Positions 27,680 through 35,589 of a DNA stretch of 64,000 nucleotides are shown here, one piece after another. The notes under the pieces are model-generated. The model had not been told where the DNA came from. It saw only the letters and a program-made list of their open reading frames with translations, and made no database searches. This stretch comes from an uncultured Opitutia bacterium. Its GTDB lineage: Bacteria; Verrucomicrobiota; Verrucomicrobiia; Opitutales; Coraliomargaritaceae. Position 1 is the stretch's first letter. Every line of letters starts with the position of its first letter. The stretch is from contig CAKZOI010000021.1 of the NCBI GenBank assembly GCA_937136395.1, positions 124,001-188,000 on the forward strand, given 5' to 3'. The position numbers and the translations under genes were made by a program.

Positions 27680-29553
27680 TTGCAGTATGCTTGAGATTCA
27701 GAGGCTTCGGCATCCACAGGAAGACCGGGCATCCATTCGGGAGTCTGAGCCAGTAACTCAGACACAACGTCGGGCGTGACATCGGAATCCTCGGGCACTT
27801 CGCAGATCACTTCATCATGCACCGTCCATAAGATGCGAATGCCTGCGCGGTGGATTCGTAAAAGCCCCTCGGCAAAGACATCTCTGGCTGTTGCTTGAAC
27901 TAAGTTCTCTGTGAGTTTGCCCCCATACCATTTGAAGCGGCGTCCGCCTCGTTCAGTGGCGGCGGTGATACCTCCGCTGAAGGCATGCACTCCAAAGTAT
28001 CGGAGCAAACGACCACTTGGCAGCTGCATGAAGAATGTTTGCTCGTGCTGCTGACGCATGGATTTTTCGAGCGAACTCCAGACCGCCAGAATCTTTGGGT
28101 TCTGCCGACGGAAATCATCCACCGTTCCTTTGGCTTCGGAATAGGAAATCGTCAGCCCATAAGTCTTGGCTAAATTCTGGAAGGTCTTGCCTCCCGCCCC
28201 ATAGCCGAGACCGATGACGCGACACTTGGCGAGCAGATAGCGGCGTGGTGCTTCCTTCTTCAAATCCCCGCCCGTGAAGCCCATCGAAGTTTCGGCGTGG
28301 GCTTGATAAATGGGCAAGCCGTTACGAATCTTCTCCAACAACTCGTGATCTCCAGCGATCCATGCCAGCACACGCGGCTCGATTTGCGACAAGTCAGCAA
28401 TGATAAGCTTGTGGCCGGGACGTGCGATCAAACAACGGCGCGGATCGACCTCATGCAGAGCTTCGCGGTTGAAATTCTGGAGATTGAGCCCCGCATCCCC
28501 CGACCAGCGCCCAGTGGCAATCGCTCCAAAATACTTGAGCGAAAACGGCAAGCTGCCATCTGCGCGGCAACGGTCGCGCATCGTCTCCAAGACTTTGAGC
28601 ATGCGGTTCGACTTGCGCCAATTACGAATATGCCGAATCCACGGGGCTTGTTGGCCGTAGCGTTCTTCCCATTCATCGCAACCGGGATCGTCTTCCGCCG
28701 TCGAAGGCGGTGCGGGAATGTTGCGTTCGCGGCAAGCGTGGGCGAGTGCTTTGGCACTAGTCGGCTTCTCGCGGCCATACCAAGGCAGACATTGCGCGGA
28801 CTGGTCGCGCTGCGTAGTGAGAATTTGAATGCCTAGACGGATGCGTTCACTATCCAGCTGAATGCCATACTCGCCTTGTTCCACTGTGAGCAGAGAGAGC
28901 GTTCGCTCATCCGCTGGCCATTTAACGCTATGAGCGAGCCAGAGTTGGCAAGCGAGCCTGGCATCATTGAGCGCGTATTCGAGAACGCGATCTTCTTCCA
29001 GTAGGAGTTTAGCCTGCATCCAATCGACACCCTTCATCAGGTCGCGGACGGATTTGTCAGGAGTTACGCCTAGCAATTGCTTGGCGCCACCTTCCAGATT
29101 ACGAGGTGCTTGCAGATAGACACAAAGCGCTGCCGTGTCGTGCCACTCGATGGGCTGGATTGACGGCGGGACAATGCCAAGCTCTTGCAGACGGCGAAAG
29201 ACAGCGCGGTCGAAGCGGCTATTGTGCGAGAGCCAGACGCAGTCGGTGAATCGCTCCCAAGGGCAATCTTTCGGGTGGCCTACGAATTCATCGTGTGGCC
29301 CCCAGAAAGAAACCAGATAGCAATCGAAACGCTTGTCGGCAACATAGCGATCTACGCCCAGCGTTCTGACGCTGTAGTTCTTAGCGTAGTAGGTCTCGGC
29401 GTCGAAGCCGAAGACTTTACTCTGCTGGATACGTGATTCCATATTCCGACCATAGGTCTGCTCGGGCAGACTCATTTCCATCTGCGGCGAGATCCATGAG
29501 TCCTGCGAGGCGCATGTCTTCGAGGTTGTTTGAGCTTTGCTTAGAGAGGTCAT
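27676..29553 (-). CDS. Family A DNA polymerase with 3'-5' exonuclease-like domain
   Basis: 625 residues. N-terminal DEDD-type exonuclease domain: VFGFDAETYY (first acidic pair) and WLSHNSRFDRAVFRRL, then an ALNDARLACQLW-type segment. Polymerase domain: motif A LIIADLSQIEPRVLAW, motif B region CRVIGLGYGAGGKTFQ, and motif C WTVHDEVICEV with the HDE core. The 5'-3' exonuclease domain of cellular PolI is missing, as in many phages. It gives the element an own replicative polymerase. The stop overlaps the primase start (ATGA); the upstream HTH gene ends 3 bp before it. Confidence 0.92.
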   Translation of the reverse strand: MTSLSKAQTTSKTCASQDSWISPQMEMSLPEQTYGRNMESRIQQSKVFGFDAETYYAKNYSVRTLGVDRYVADKRFDCYLVSFWGPHDEFVGHPKDCPWERFTDCVWLSHNSRFDRAVFRRLQELGIVPPSIQPIEWHDTAALCVYLQAPRNLEGGAKQLLGVTPDKSVRDLMKGVDWMQAKLLLEEDRVLEYALNDARLACQLWLAHSVKWPADERTLSLLTVEQGEYGIQLDSERIRLGIQILTTQRDQSAQCLPWYGREKPTSAKALAHACRERNIPAPPSTAEDDPGCDEWEERYGQQAPWIRHIRNWRKSNRMLKVLETMRDRCRADGSLPFSLKYFGAIATGRWSGDAGLNLQNFNREALHEVDPRRCLIARPGHKLIIADLSQIEPRVLAWIAGDHELLEKIRNGLPIYQAHAETSMGFTGGDLKKEAPRRYLLAKCRVIGLGYGAGGKTFQNLAKTYGLTISYSEAKGTVDDFRRQNPKILAVWSSLEKSMRQQHEQTFFMQLPSGRLLRYFGVHAFSGGITAATERGGRRFKWYGGKLTENLVQATARDVFAEGLLRIHRAGIRILWTVHDEVICEVPEDSDVTPDVVSELLAQTPEWMPGLPVDAEASESQAYCK

Positions 29554-29556
29554 GGC

Positions 29557-29778
29557 TTAGTGCTTTCGGGTTCTTACGGTGCAGGTTTCGTTGAGGGCGT
29601 TTTGAACTTCCTCGACATTGAAGCGGACGAGATGGCCGATCTTCACGTAGGGAATCTTGCGTTGGGCTTGCATCTGGCGTAGCCAGCGCAAAGAGGGTCT
29701 GCTGGTTTCGTCGAAGAGCGCTTCGAGTAGGCCGTTGGCATCGACTAGCTTGGCTGTTTGAATTGTGTTGGTTTGCAT
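29557..29778 (-). CDS. Small MerR/excisionase-type HTH protein
   Basis: 73 residues with a winged-helix DNA-binding pattern: SRPSLRWLRQMQAQRKIPYVKIGHLVRFNVEEVQNAL. The sequence around IPYVKIGHLVRF is the typical wing of excisionase and AlpA-like proteins. Could serve as recombination directionality factor or transcriptional regulator. It is placed in the middle of the replication operon, directly before the DNA polymerase. Confidence 0.7.
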   Translation of the reverse strand: MQTNTIQTAKLVDANGLLEALFDETSRPSLRWLRQMQAQRKIPYVKIGHLVRFNVEEVQNALNETCTVRTRKH

Positions 29779-29845
29779 TTTTAAGAATCATTTTGAAGTG
29801 AGTTCCCCGCCGTCCGCATTTCAGACAGCGGGGAGGTTTTTAGTT

Positions 29846-30133
29846 TTAGAGCGTCGTAAGATCGTCGGAGTGAACGACGATCCAGAAGCCAGGTCTGCCT
29901 TTCTCAGAGAGGCAGATGACGGGCGTTTTGTTTTCCTTGTCGGCGAGCCGCTTAGTCGCATCCCAGAGACTGACTGCGGCGAATCGTTTGCGCTGCTTGC
30001 ACTCGATGAAGAGTTCTGGGTGCAGCGTGTCGGATCGGGTGAGCTTTGAGTTTCCACCAGAGAGCGCGTTGCGCTCGGTCTTGAAGAAACGGGCGACTCT
30101 GCGCTCAAACTGTTTCCAGGCTTTATCACTCAT
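29846..30133 (-). CDS. Small PD-(D/E)XK nuclease, possibly resolvase-like
   Basis: 95 residues from MSDKAWKQFERRVARFF. The segment RSDTLHPELFIECKQRKR supplies a PD-(D/E)XK core (Asp, then E-x-K), preceded by ALSGGNSKLT, an arrangement seen in phage Holliday-junction resolvases and VRR-like nucleases. Likely trims or resolves replication intermediates before packaging. The start at 30133 lies inside the end of the preceding 45-residue frame (overlap), consistent with coupled translation. Confidence 0.62.
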   Translation of the reverse strand: MSDKAWKQFERRVARFFKTERNALSGGNSKLTRSDTLHPELFIECKQRKRFAAVSLWDATKRLADKENKTPVICLSEKGRPGFWIVVHSDDLTTL

Positions 30134-30263
30134 GATTAAACCCTCCAACAGTTGGCTTTGTAGATTCGACCGTCCAAAGGGCACCCGTCGAATCAACCCT
30201 TCGGGCACGCCTACGGCGCACCATCTCCGCGCTGTCGCGCTTCGTCCCAGTCTTATCAGCCAT
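30126..30263 (-). CDS. Possible 45-residue basic protein
   Basis: Short frame starting with ATG at 30263 inside the last codons of the upstream nuclease gene and ending with TGA at 30126 inside the start of the next nuclease gene. The N-terminal half is strongly basic (MADKTGTKRDSAEMVRRRRA). Overlap at both ends is the signature of coupled translation and fills an otherwise empty 122-bp gap in a tightly packed operon. No family is recognised. Confidence 0.42.
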   Translation of the reverse strand: MADKTGTKRDSAEMVRRRRARRVDSTGALWTVESTKPTVGGFNHE

Positions 30264-31068
30264 GGTTAGCTACCTTTCTCGGATCATAGTTCTTGCTGTG
30301 TCGCCAGATAGCACAGGCCATCTTAAACACTTCCCATTCAGCCATGAGCTGTTGCGGCGTGTAGCTGCAAACTTCCATGCGTCCAGGTTCGGTTCGGGAG
30401 ATATAGACATTGGCTCCAAACATCCGAGACAGTGACTCTTCGCCCCAGTAGGTCGCGCCGTAGGCGGCGATCTGCATCGCTTGGCCATCGTATGGTGTGA
30501 CCTTTACGTTTGGCTTCGTCTTGCGGGTCTTGAAATCGATCACTCCGATTCCATTGCTGCCATAGCGACAAGCTACGTCCATGGTTCCGGCAAAGCCGTG
30601 CTCTTGGTTCACAAGGCAGGTTTCCCGCTCTACGAATTGCAGTGATTTGCTAACTTGCCACTCGAGAACTGGCTCGGTGTAGATCTGCAAATCTTCGGGA
30701 ACTTCGGTGCCCTCGAAGTGCTTTTCGAGTGCATCGTGAATGCGACTGCCTAAGTCGGCTGCTTGCTCGACTTGGGCAAAGGCTTCTTCGATGATGCGGT
30801 CGGCGAGGTAGTCGTCAGACTCACCTTCTGTGCGGTCGATACGCATGGAAGCGAGCGCGACTTGCTTCATCTTCCACTTATCGAGCTGAGGTTTGGAGAA
30901 GATACCAAGTATCGAAGTGACACTCGGGAACAGCTTGAGACGACGGGCATCTCTTAGCGTGGTGGCGCGGAGGCCACCACCGCTCGCGCGGGGCAAGCGG
31001 TGGCAGGGAGTTCCGTCGGCGCGATACCAGTGCGAGGACTGGTTTTGGTCTTTCTTTAGAATAGCCAT
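30256..31068 (-). CDS. RecB/Cas4-like PD-(D/E)XK exonuclease
   Basis: 270 residues. The nuclease core is visible as LGSRIHDALEKHF (motif I His), HGFAGTMDVACRY (Asp), GVIDFKTRK (D-x-K) and AMQIAAYGATYWG (Q-x-x-x-Y). This pattern is that of the PDDEXK_1 / RecB-family exonucleases that work with phage single-strand-binding and annealing proteins. The upstream gene is SSB-like, so the pair probably processes DNA ends during replication or recombination. Its last codons overlap the 45-residue frame. Confidence 0.8.
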   Translation of the reverse strand: MAILKKDQNQSSHWYRADGTPCHRLPRASGGGLRATTLRDARRLKLFPSVTSILGIFSKPQLDKWKMKQVALASMRIDRTEGESDDYLADRIIEEAFAQVEQAADLGSRIHDALEKHFEGTEVPEDLQIYTEPVLEWQVSKSLQFVERETCLVNQEHGFAGTMDVACRYGSNGIGVIDFKTRKTKPNVKVTPYDGQAMQIAAYGATYWGEESLSRMFGANVYISRTEPGRMEVCSYTPQQLMAEWEVFKMACAIWRHSKNYDPRKVANHG

Positions 31069-31108
31069 TTTTCAGATTCCTGATGAATGATTGTAGATGG
31101 CGGTTGCC

Positions 31109-31771
31109 TCAGAAAGGACACTCGGCGTCTGAATCGACGGCGGGATTCCATGCTTGCTGCGGTGCTTGTGGCTGACTCTGCGGCGGCGTTTGAGGCGTTG
31201 CGGGTGCCAGACCTTGCGGCGGCAGGCTGGGCTGCTGATAGCTGTTAGCGGCTGCGGCGGTGTTCTGCGGCGGTGCTGCTTGCTGTGTAGCAGGTGCGGA
31301 AGCCTGTGTGTTCGGACTTGTGGCGAAAGCGGTGATAGGAATCACCTGCGCTTTGAGTTGATCCATGACGGGCGCAATTCCGATCAGGTTTGCGTAGGTC
31401 TTGCTGCCGTCCCGGCTTTGCTTGTGCGAGACGGTGATCATCGCGCCTTGCGCTTTGAGTTCGCAGTAGTCCCATCCGTATTTGGGTGGATGACCGAGCC
31501 AGCTGGTCAGGAATTTGAAGAGATTACTCTTCGGGGAGCCGCTGATACGAAACTCAAAGGATTGCACCAGATGTGGCTGGCCGTCCTGCCCCTTGAATCC
31601 GAATAGGAAGCGGGTGACGTCGAGATTCTCCTTTTCCTGAGGGTTCTCGAATTTAGGACGCTCAACTCCAAACTGGTCTTGAGCGTCGATACATGTGGCG
31701 ATATAGGTTCCTGCTGGAGCCAACGCGCTGATTTCGAATCCGTTGGATTCGGGTTGTTTTAACTGTGCCAT
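31109..31771 (-). CDS. Single-stranded DNA-binding-like protein
   Basis: 220 residues. An OB-fold-like first part of about 140 residues (APAGTYIATCIDAQDQFGVERPKF, FEFRISGSPKSNLFKFLTSWLG, GAMITVSHKQ) is followed by a long Gln/Pro/Ala-rich disordered tail and the acidic tip DSDAECPF. A disordered linker ending in acidic residues plus Phe is the arrangement of bacterial SSB proteins, whose tip recruits partner enzymes. As first gene of the replication operon it likely coats single-stranded DNA. Confidence 0.7.
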   Translation of the reverse strand: MAQLKQPESNGFEISALAPAGTYIATCIDAQDQFGVERPKFENPQEKENLDVTRFLFGFKGQDGQPHLVQSFEFRISGSPKSNLFKFLTSWLGHPPKYGWDYCELKAQGAMITVSHKQSRDGSKTYANLIGIAPVMDQLKAQVIPITAFATSPNTQASAPATQQAAPPQNTAAAANSYQQPSLPPQGLAPATPQTPPQSQPQAPQQAWNPAVDSDAECPF

Positions 31772-31859
31772 GATGGTTTATATGCATCAGGCAAGGCCTT
31801 CCGTGCTTCCACAGCGTGTGGTCGCGTCTCGGTGGACTTACCTGCATGCCACCAAGGCG

Positions 31860-31895
31860 CGACTTTTCGCGTCGCAGGAACGACTTATCGCGTCG
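31860..31895. repeat. Two direct 15-bp repeats with a hairpin upstream of the replication operon
   Basis: CGACTTTTCGCGTCG and CGACTTATCGCGTCG start 21 bp apart (two helical turns) and differ at one base. They lie between the QueC-like gene and the SSB start on the minus strand, where an operator or iteron-type origin could be expected. The first copy also overlaps a CGCGA-CTTT-TCGCG hairpin. Confidence 0.5.
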
Positions 31896-31907
31896 TCGCG
31901 ATTTTTT

Positions 31908-34031
31908 CTAAATTTTTTCGCCAGCGAGCGAGCCAGAGGCTCGTGTGCTCCAGGCGATTTCTTCGCCTGGCAGGTAATGGAGGATTTCGCCTTTTCCCAG
32001 ACTCGCTTCCAGATGTTTAGCAAAGACTGGATCGGCTGCCGCAATTTCCTTTATCGTGCGGCGCATAGACACGGCAACTTTGTCGCGCTGGCGTTTTTTG
32101 TCGTCCTGAGCTTTGCGGGGACGACCGCCGATGCCTGTCCGCCGACCCAGTTCGGCGTTAATCTCAATGGCTTCCTCTGCCAGCTTGTCTGCTTTGGCAT
32201 GGTCGCCTCTTTCTCGAGCATCCTGAGCGGCTTCAATTTTTTCAACCATTGTTTCGCGATACTTGCGGAGAGCGGAAGCGGTTGTGTGGTCTCCAAGATC
32301 AGACACCTTTTCGCCCTGAGAAATTTCATAGCCTTCCGCAACGTCGGCAATGTCCACGACACCCGATTCGATTTCTGTGACCAGATCGACGGTTAGATCG
32401 CCAATCACTTCATAGACAGGAAAACGCTGATTGGGGCGCGCCAGAAGATACTGTATGTATTCGCAGCCCTTCTGGTTGTTTTGAATCAGTCGAGCATCAC
32501 CGCCTTTGAAACGAAACTCCCAGACACTGCCTCGTTTCCAGAAGAAGTTCTTTGGCTTTTCGTTTTCTCCGACAGCTGGCAATCGAAGGGAATTGCCCAT
32601 CTGGTGGATGGCGTAGAGCAAGCTGCCGTCAGGAAGCGTCCTCAATCGCAGTGCTTTACTGTGCAGCACTGTCAATTTGTCGATGGCTTCTCCGACTTCG
32701 TTGGCATGCCTTTTATACAGCTCGAAGACTCTGGCTGGACTGCCATGAGAACGTTCTGGCAGAGCGGCCAAGGCACGCAATACAGCTGGGTATTGCGAAG
32801 CGAGTTCGATCGGGGATTTGAGTCGAGCCACAGTGTTAGCTCGGTTGATGTAGTTCGACGCAAGAATTTTATCGTCTTCGTTGGAGCGTTGCTCCGTGAA
32901 TGCGTCGATCTTGTAGCGGTCGAGTGGATCATGCTCTTCCGCATCAGCGGCCAACATGGCCAAACGCCTATCCAAACACTGCGAGCACGTGCCGCAATGG
33001 GTGACGGTATTTTTGCGTTCCCATGTGTGCGCACAACTCACCGACTCGGCGATGCTGCTCCCGAATCCGGCATCCACGATGACCTTGATCACCTCGGCCT
33101 TAGTCTTCCAAAGAAAGGGATTCTCGACTGTAAATGATTGCTCCCCGATGAGTGAAAAGAGCTTTTCAAAGCCGACTAAAACTCGCGGATGAGTGGTTCG
33201 TGTCGCACGGCTCCCCACGACTTGGGCGCAAATAGGGAGATTGAGACTGATCACGCCGTTTTCGTAGAAACGTAAATTGTCTAGGCGCAGCATTTTCGCG
33301 AGAGCGACACCGAAGCTGGCAAAAAGAAACGAACGCGTCCGCTGCGTGTATTCACGAGCGGCCTTGTTTTGCAGGCTGGCGCGAATCTTAACCGACTGCG
33401 GTTCGAGTTTGGTATCGGCCCGGTCTCGAATCGTCCGAATCAAGGTGTTCAGAATGCGGTTGTTCTTGGCGGTCGGTCTATGGGAGACGAGCAGCGTTTT
33501 GCGCTTCTGGTTGATTGTTTCCTCGATGGCACCTGCCAGCGAGTCCAAGCCTCCTGAAAACATAACGACTTGTTGCACATCAATCGCGGGTTCCACCGGA
33601 TCGGATATGTCGAGATAAGTTTGCAGGGCGGGTGGCCGTTTGGCCTGAGTAAACTCAAAGGTATAATAGTCGTCTGAAATGAAGTTGAGTAGATCCGTCA
33701 GGCAGTTGTTTACCTCCGGGCTTTCCCAAAGGGCTTTGCATCGAACAGGTATGCGGAAGTGCAGATTGCGTCGCCACTTGCCGCCGAAACTGTCTGCGTC
33801 TTTGAAGCTACGCTTCGCTTTTTGATCGGCCGCATAGACATAGGCCGCGATTTCGATCAAATCATGGAATGGGCGTGGGATGTCGGTGTAGAGCGGCTGA
33901 TGAACATCTTCGATTTTGAGCGTGATATTTTCATGCGCTTGTCCCGCCCAAAGCTGAAGTTTGATCACATCTTCTTGAACTTCAGTGGTGGCTTGGGCGT
34001 GCTCGCCGCAATAGATGTTAAAGTCACGCAT
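31908..34031 (-). CDS. QueC-like (QatC-like) protein with C-terminal extension
   Basis: 707 residues. A helical N-terminal region of about 150 residues precedes a QueC-type ATP-dependent domain: PP-loop FSGGLDSLAG at residues 158-167 and the zinc cysteines C333, C346, C349 and C352 in SCAHTW...HCGTCSQC. QueC makes preQ0 from CDG, but a long multidomain version beside a small partner is typical of defence proteins such as QatC rather than queuosine synthesis. A charged region from about residue 580 ends in a module with GGRPRKAQDDKKRQRDKV, then DPVFAKHLEASLGKGEILHY, like C-terminal tails of some bacterial regulatory proteins. No other queuosine gene is present. Overlaps the partner gene by 8 bp. 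Confidence 0.8.
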   Translation of the reverse strand: MRDFNIYCGEHAQATTEVQEDVIKLQLWAGQAHENITLKIEDVHQPLYTDIPRPFHDLIEIAAYVYAADQKAKRSFKDADSFGGKWRRNLHFRIPVRCKALWESPEVNNCLTDLLNFISDDYYTFEFTQAKRPPALQTYLDISDPVEPAIDVQQVVMFSGGLDSLAGAIEETINQKRKTLLVSHRPTAKNNRILNTLIRTIRDRADTKLEPQSVKIRASLQNKAAREYTQRTRSFLFASFGVALAKMLRLDNLRFYENGVISLNLPICAQVVGSRATRTTHPRVLVGFEKLFSLIGEQSFTVENPFLWKTKAEVIKVIVDAGFGSSIAESVSCAHTWERKNTVTHCGTCSQCLDRRLAMLAADAEEHDPLDRYKIDAFTEQRSNEDDKILASNYINRANTVARLKSPIELASQYPAVLRALAALPERSHGSPARVFELYKRHANEVGEAIDKLTVLHSKALRLRTLPDGSLLYAIHQMGNSLRLPAVGENEKPKNFFWKRGSVWEFRFKGGDARLIQNNQKGCEYIQYLLARPNQRFPVYEVIGDLTVDLVTEIESGVVDIADVAEGYEISQGEKVSDLGDHTTASALRKYRETMVEKIEAAQDARERGDHAKADKLAEEAIEINAELGRRTGIGGRPRKAQDDKKRQRDKVAVSMRRTIKEIAAADPVFAKHLEASLGKGEILHYLPGEEIAWSTRASGSLAGEKI

Positions 34032-34812
34032 CGTTGGTTTCCGCTCTCATTTTCAATTCGGCTCGCATTTTGGTCATCGCGTAGGCACCGAAACCTTTGG
34101 TTTTTCTCGCTTGGATGTCTCCATCATCGAGATAGAAATTCTTGGAAAACCACATGCCGCTGAAACGTTCGACGATTTCGGCGGCCTCATTGCAATGCGT
34201 CTTCATGGCTTGCTCGAACTGATCCATTCGGTTCACGGTGGCGAACGGTTGATCTGCGCCGACTTGTGTCCCGATGTGTTGTGACAAAAAGTAGCTAAGC
34301 GAGTCGTTGGTTGCTTTGCCAAAGAACGCGCGGGAGAGCCTGCCGAACTCGGAAGGCTTACCGAGATCTGCCAAAGCGGAAAGGACTTCGTCGCCAGTTG
34401 CGGGGAACATGGAGCCAAACCGCTCATCCAGATGCGACATCACCGCGCTCGATAAGGCTCCGTGAGCCAGCTCGTTGAAGTCACTACGGATGCCCTTGGT
34501 CTCTACGATCCGGTCGACTGCTTCAGTCAGGGCGATGCCGACATCGATCACGCTGGGCTTTTCTGGTAAATTGATGCCGACTGTTTTGAGGTGTTCTAAC
34601 GGATCGCTCGACTTGGCGGCGACTGCCAACTCCTTCATCAGTTCGACAGTCTCCAGGAATCCTTTGTCGTTTTGGATGGTTTCAAAAGCTGTGTCTGCCG
34701 CCTGAGAAGTGGCCGCCGCGATGTCTTCCACATCCGCTTCGTTGGCGATCAACTCGATCACGTTTTTCCAAGCCCTTGTTTTCGGCAGGAGTCCTAATCT
34801 GACATGCCCCAT
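34024..34812 (-). CDS. Partner of the QueC-like protein, possible modification target
   Basis: 262 residues starting MGHVRLGLLPKTRAWKNVIE, otherwise helical and without a known catalytic motif. Stop and downstream start overlap (ATGCGTGA), so the pair is coupled. QatB, the gene before QatC in Qat, is likewise a protein of about this size starting Met-Gly. For QueC-like enzymes of defence systems, attachment of a deazaguanine to a partner N-terminus has been proposed; here that is only an analogy. The second half carries repeated helical segments (FGRLSRAFFGKATNDSLSYF). Upstream 120 bp should hold the promoter of the pair. Confidence 0.6.
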   Translation of the reverse strand: MGHVRLGLLPKTRAWKNVIELIANEADVEDIAAATSQAADTAFETIQNDKGFLETVELMKELAVAAKSSDPLEHLKTVGINLPEKPSVIDVGIALTEAVDRIVETKGIRSDFNELAHGALSSAVMSHLDERFGSMFPATGDEVLSALADLGKPSEFGRLSRAFFGKATNDSLSYFLSQHIGTQVGADQPFATVNRMDQFEQAMKTHCNEAAEIVERFSGMWFSKNFYLDDGDIQARKTKGFGAYAMTKMRAELKMRAETNDA

Positions 34813-34933
34813 TGATTAATATTACTGACGACCGTTTCGACCACTGTTGTCAGTGAGGATGCGCAAGTCGTTTACGTCAATGCGTTTTGGAGCACGTTAG
34901 TGAAATTAGATGAACCGATTAGCTTTACTGTTA

Positions 34934-35584
34934 TTAGTCAAAATTAAGCCTTATTGGTGTCCGTATGTCGGCGGTGACTCCGTCTTCGATTTGATAAAAG
35001 CCTCTCCTGAAACCTTGGTCGAATGCTTTCACGAAGAGCTGCCATTCAGGTTCATCTAATTCAAATTTGCTTACGAGTTTCTCTTTATGTAATGCGAGTT
35101 CTCGCTTGATCGATGCTAAGCCAGGGAATCGGCGGATCGCTGGATCGAATTTCAATCCAAACTCGTAGCCCAAGCTGCGAGCCGTAGAAGAGTCGAAATA
35201 GTCTTCAAACCTTTCAGAGTAGCCTCGATAATATTCCTCGACGAAGGCTTTGATTTGAACATCGCTTGCGCCATCGAATGTGGAATCGCGCTGTATCATC
35301 TTTACGCAAATATTACGCACCCAGTCGTCTTCGAATTCAGGCATCGTCATGGGATGTTCGCTGAGCGCGTCCATCTGCCCCTTGAGATAAGCCTGTTCTG
35401 GTAGCGAAAGCTGTTTTTCGGGAATTATGACTGTCTCCGCTACAGGCTCCGTGCTTACCGGGTCGCCGGTTCTTCCAAAGATTAGCCACGCGGCAATTAG
35501 GAAGGCGAATAGACTGAAATTCGCAATGAATAGCCGCTTGGCGCGGGTAAGACTTTCAGACTGAGCTGGCTCCTTTCGAGACAT
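34934..35584 (-). CDS. Membrane-anchored protein of unknown function
   Basis: 216 residues. A charged N-terminus is followed by one membrane helix (LFIANFSLFAFLIAAWLIFG, residues 18-37) and a soluble, helical C-terminal domain rich in aromatic residues (EYYRGYSERFEDYFD, AFDQGFRRGFYQIEDG). Topology is probably N-in with the main domain outside the cytoplasm. No family is recognised. It follows the next gene upstream (35590-36468) by 5 bp, and both begin MSRK, so the two form an operon. Confidence 0.6.
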   Translation of the reverse strand: MSRKEPAQSESLTRAKRLFIANFSLFAFLIAAWLIFGRTGDPVSTEPVAETVIIPEKQLSLPEQAYLKGQMDALSEHPMTMPEFEDDWVRNICVKMIQRDSTFDGASDVQIKAFVEEYYRGYSERFEDYFDSSTARSLGYEFGLKFDPAIRRFPGLASIKRELALHKEKLVSKFELDEPEWQLFVKAFDQGFRRGFYQIEDGVTADIRTPIRLNFD

Positions 35585-35589
35585 GCCGT

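Noticed and set aside
31743-32396. 217-residue plus-strand frame opposite the QueC-like gene
   Set aside because: It lies antisense to a gene with clear motifs and has no recognisable features of its own.
31908-34812. Complete Qat defence system
   Set aside because: Only a QueC-like protein and a partner are present; no ATPase (QatA) or TatD nuclease (QatD) gene lies next to them.
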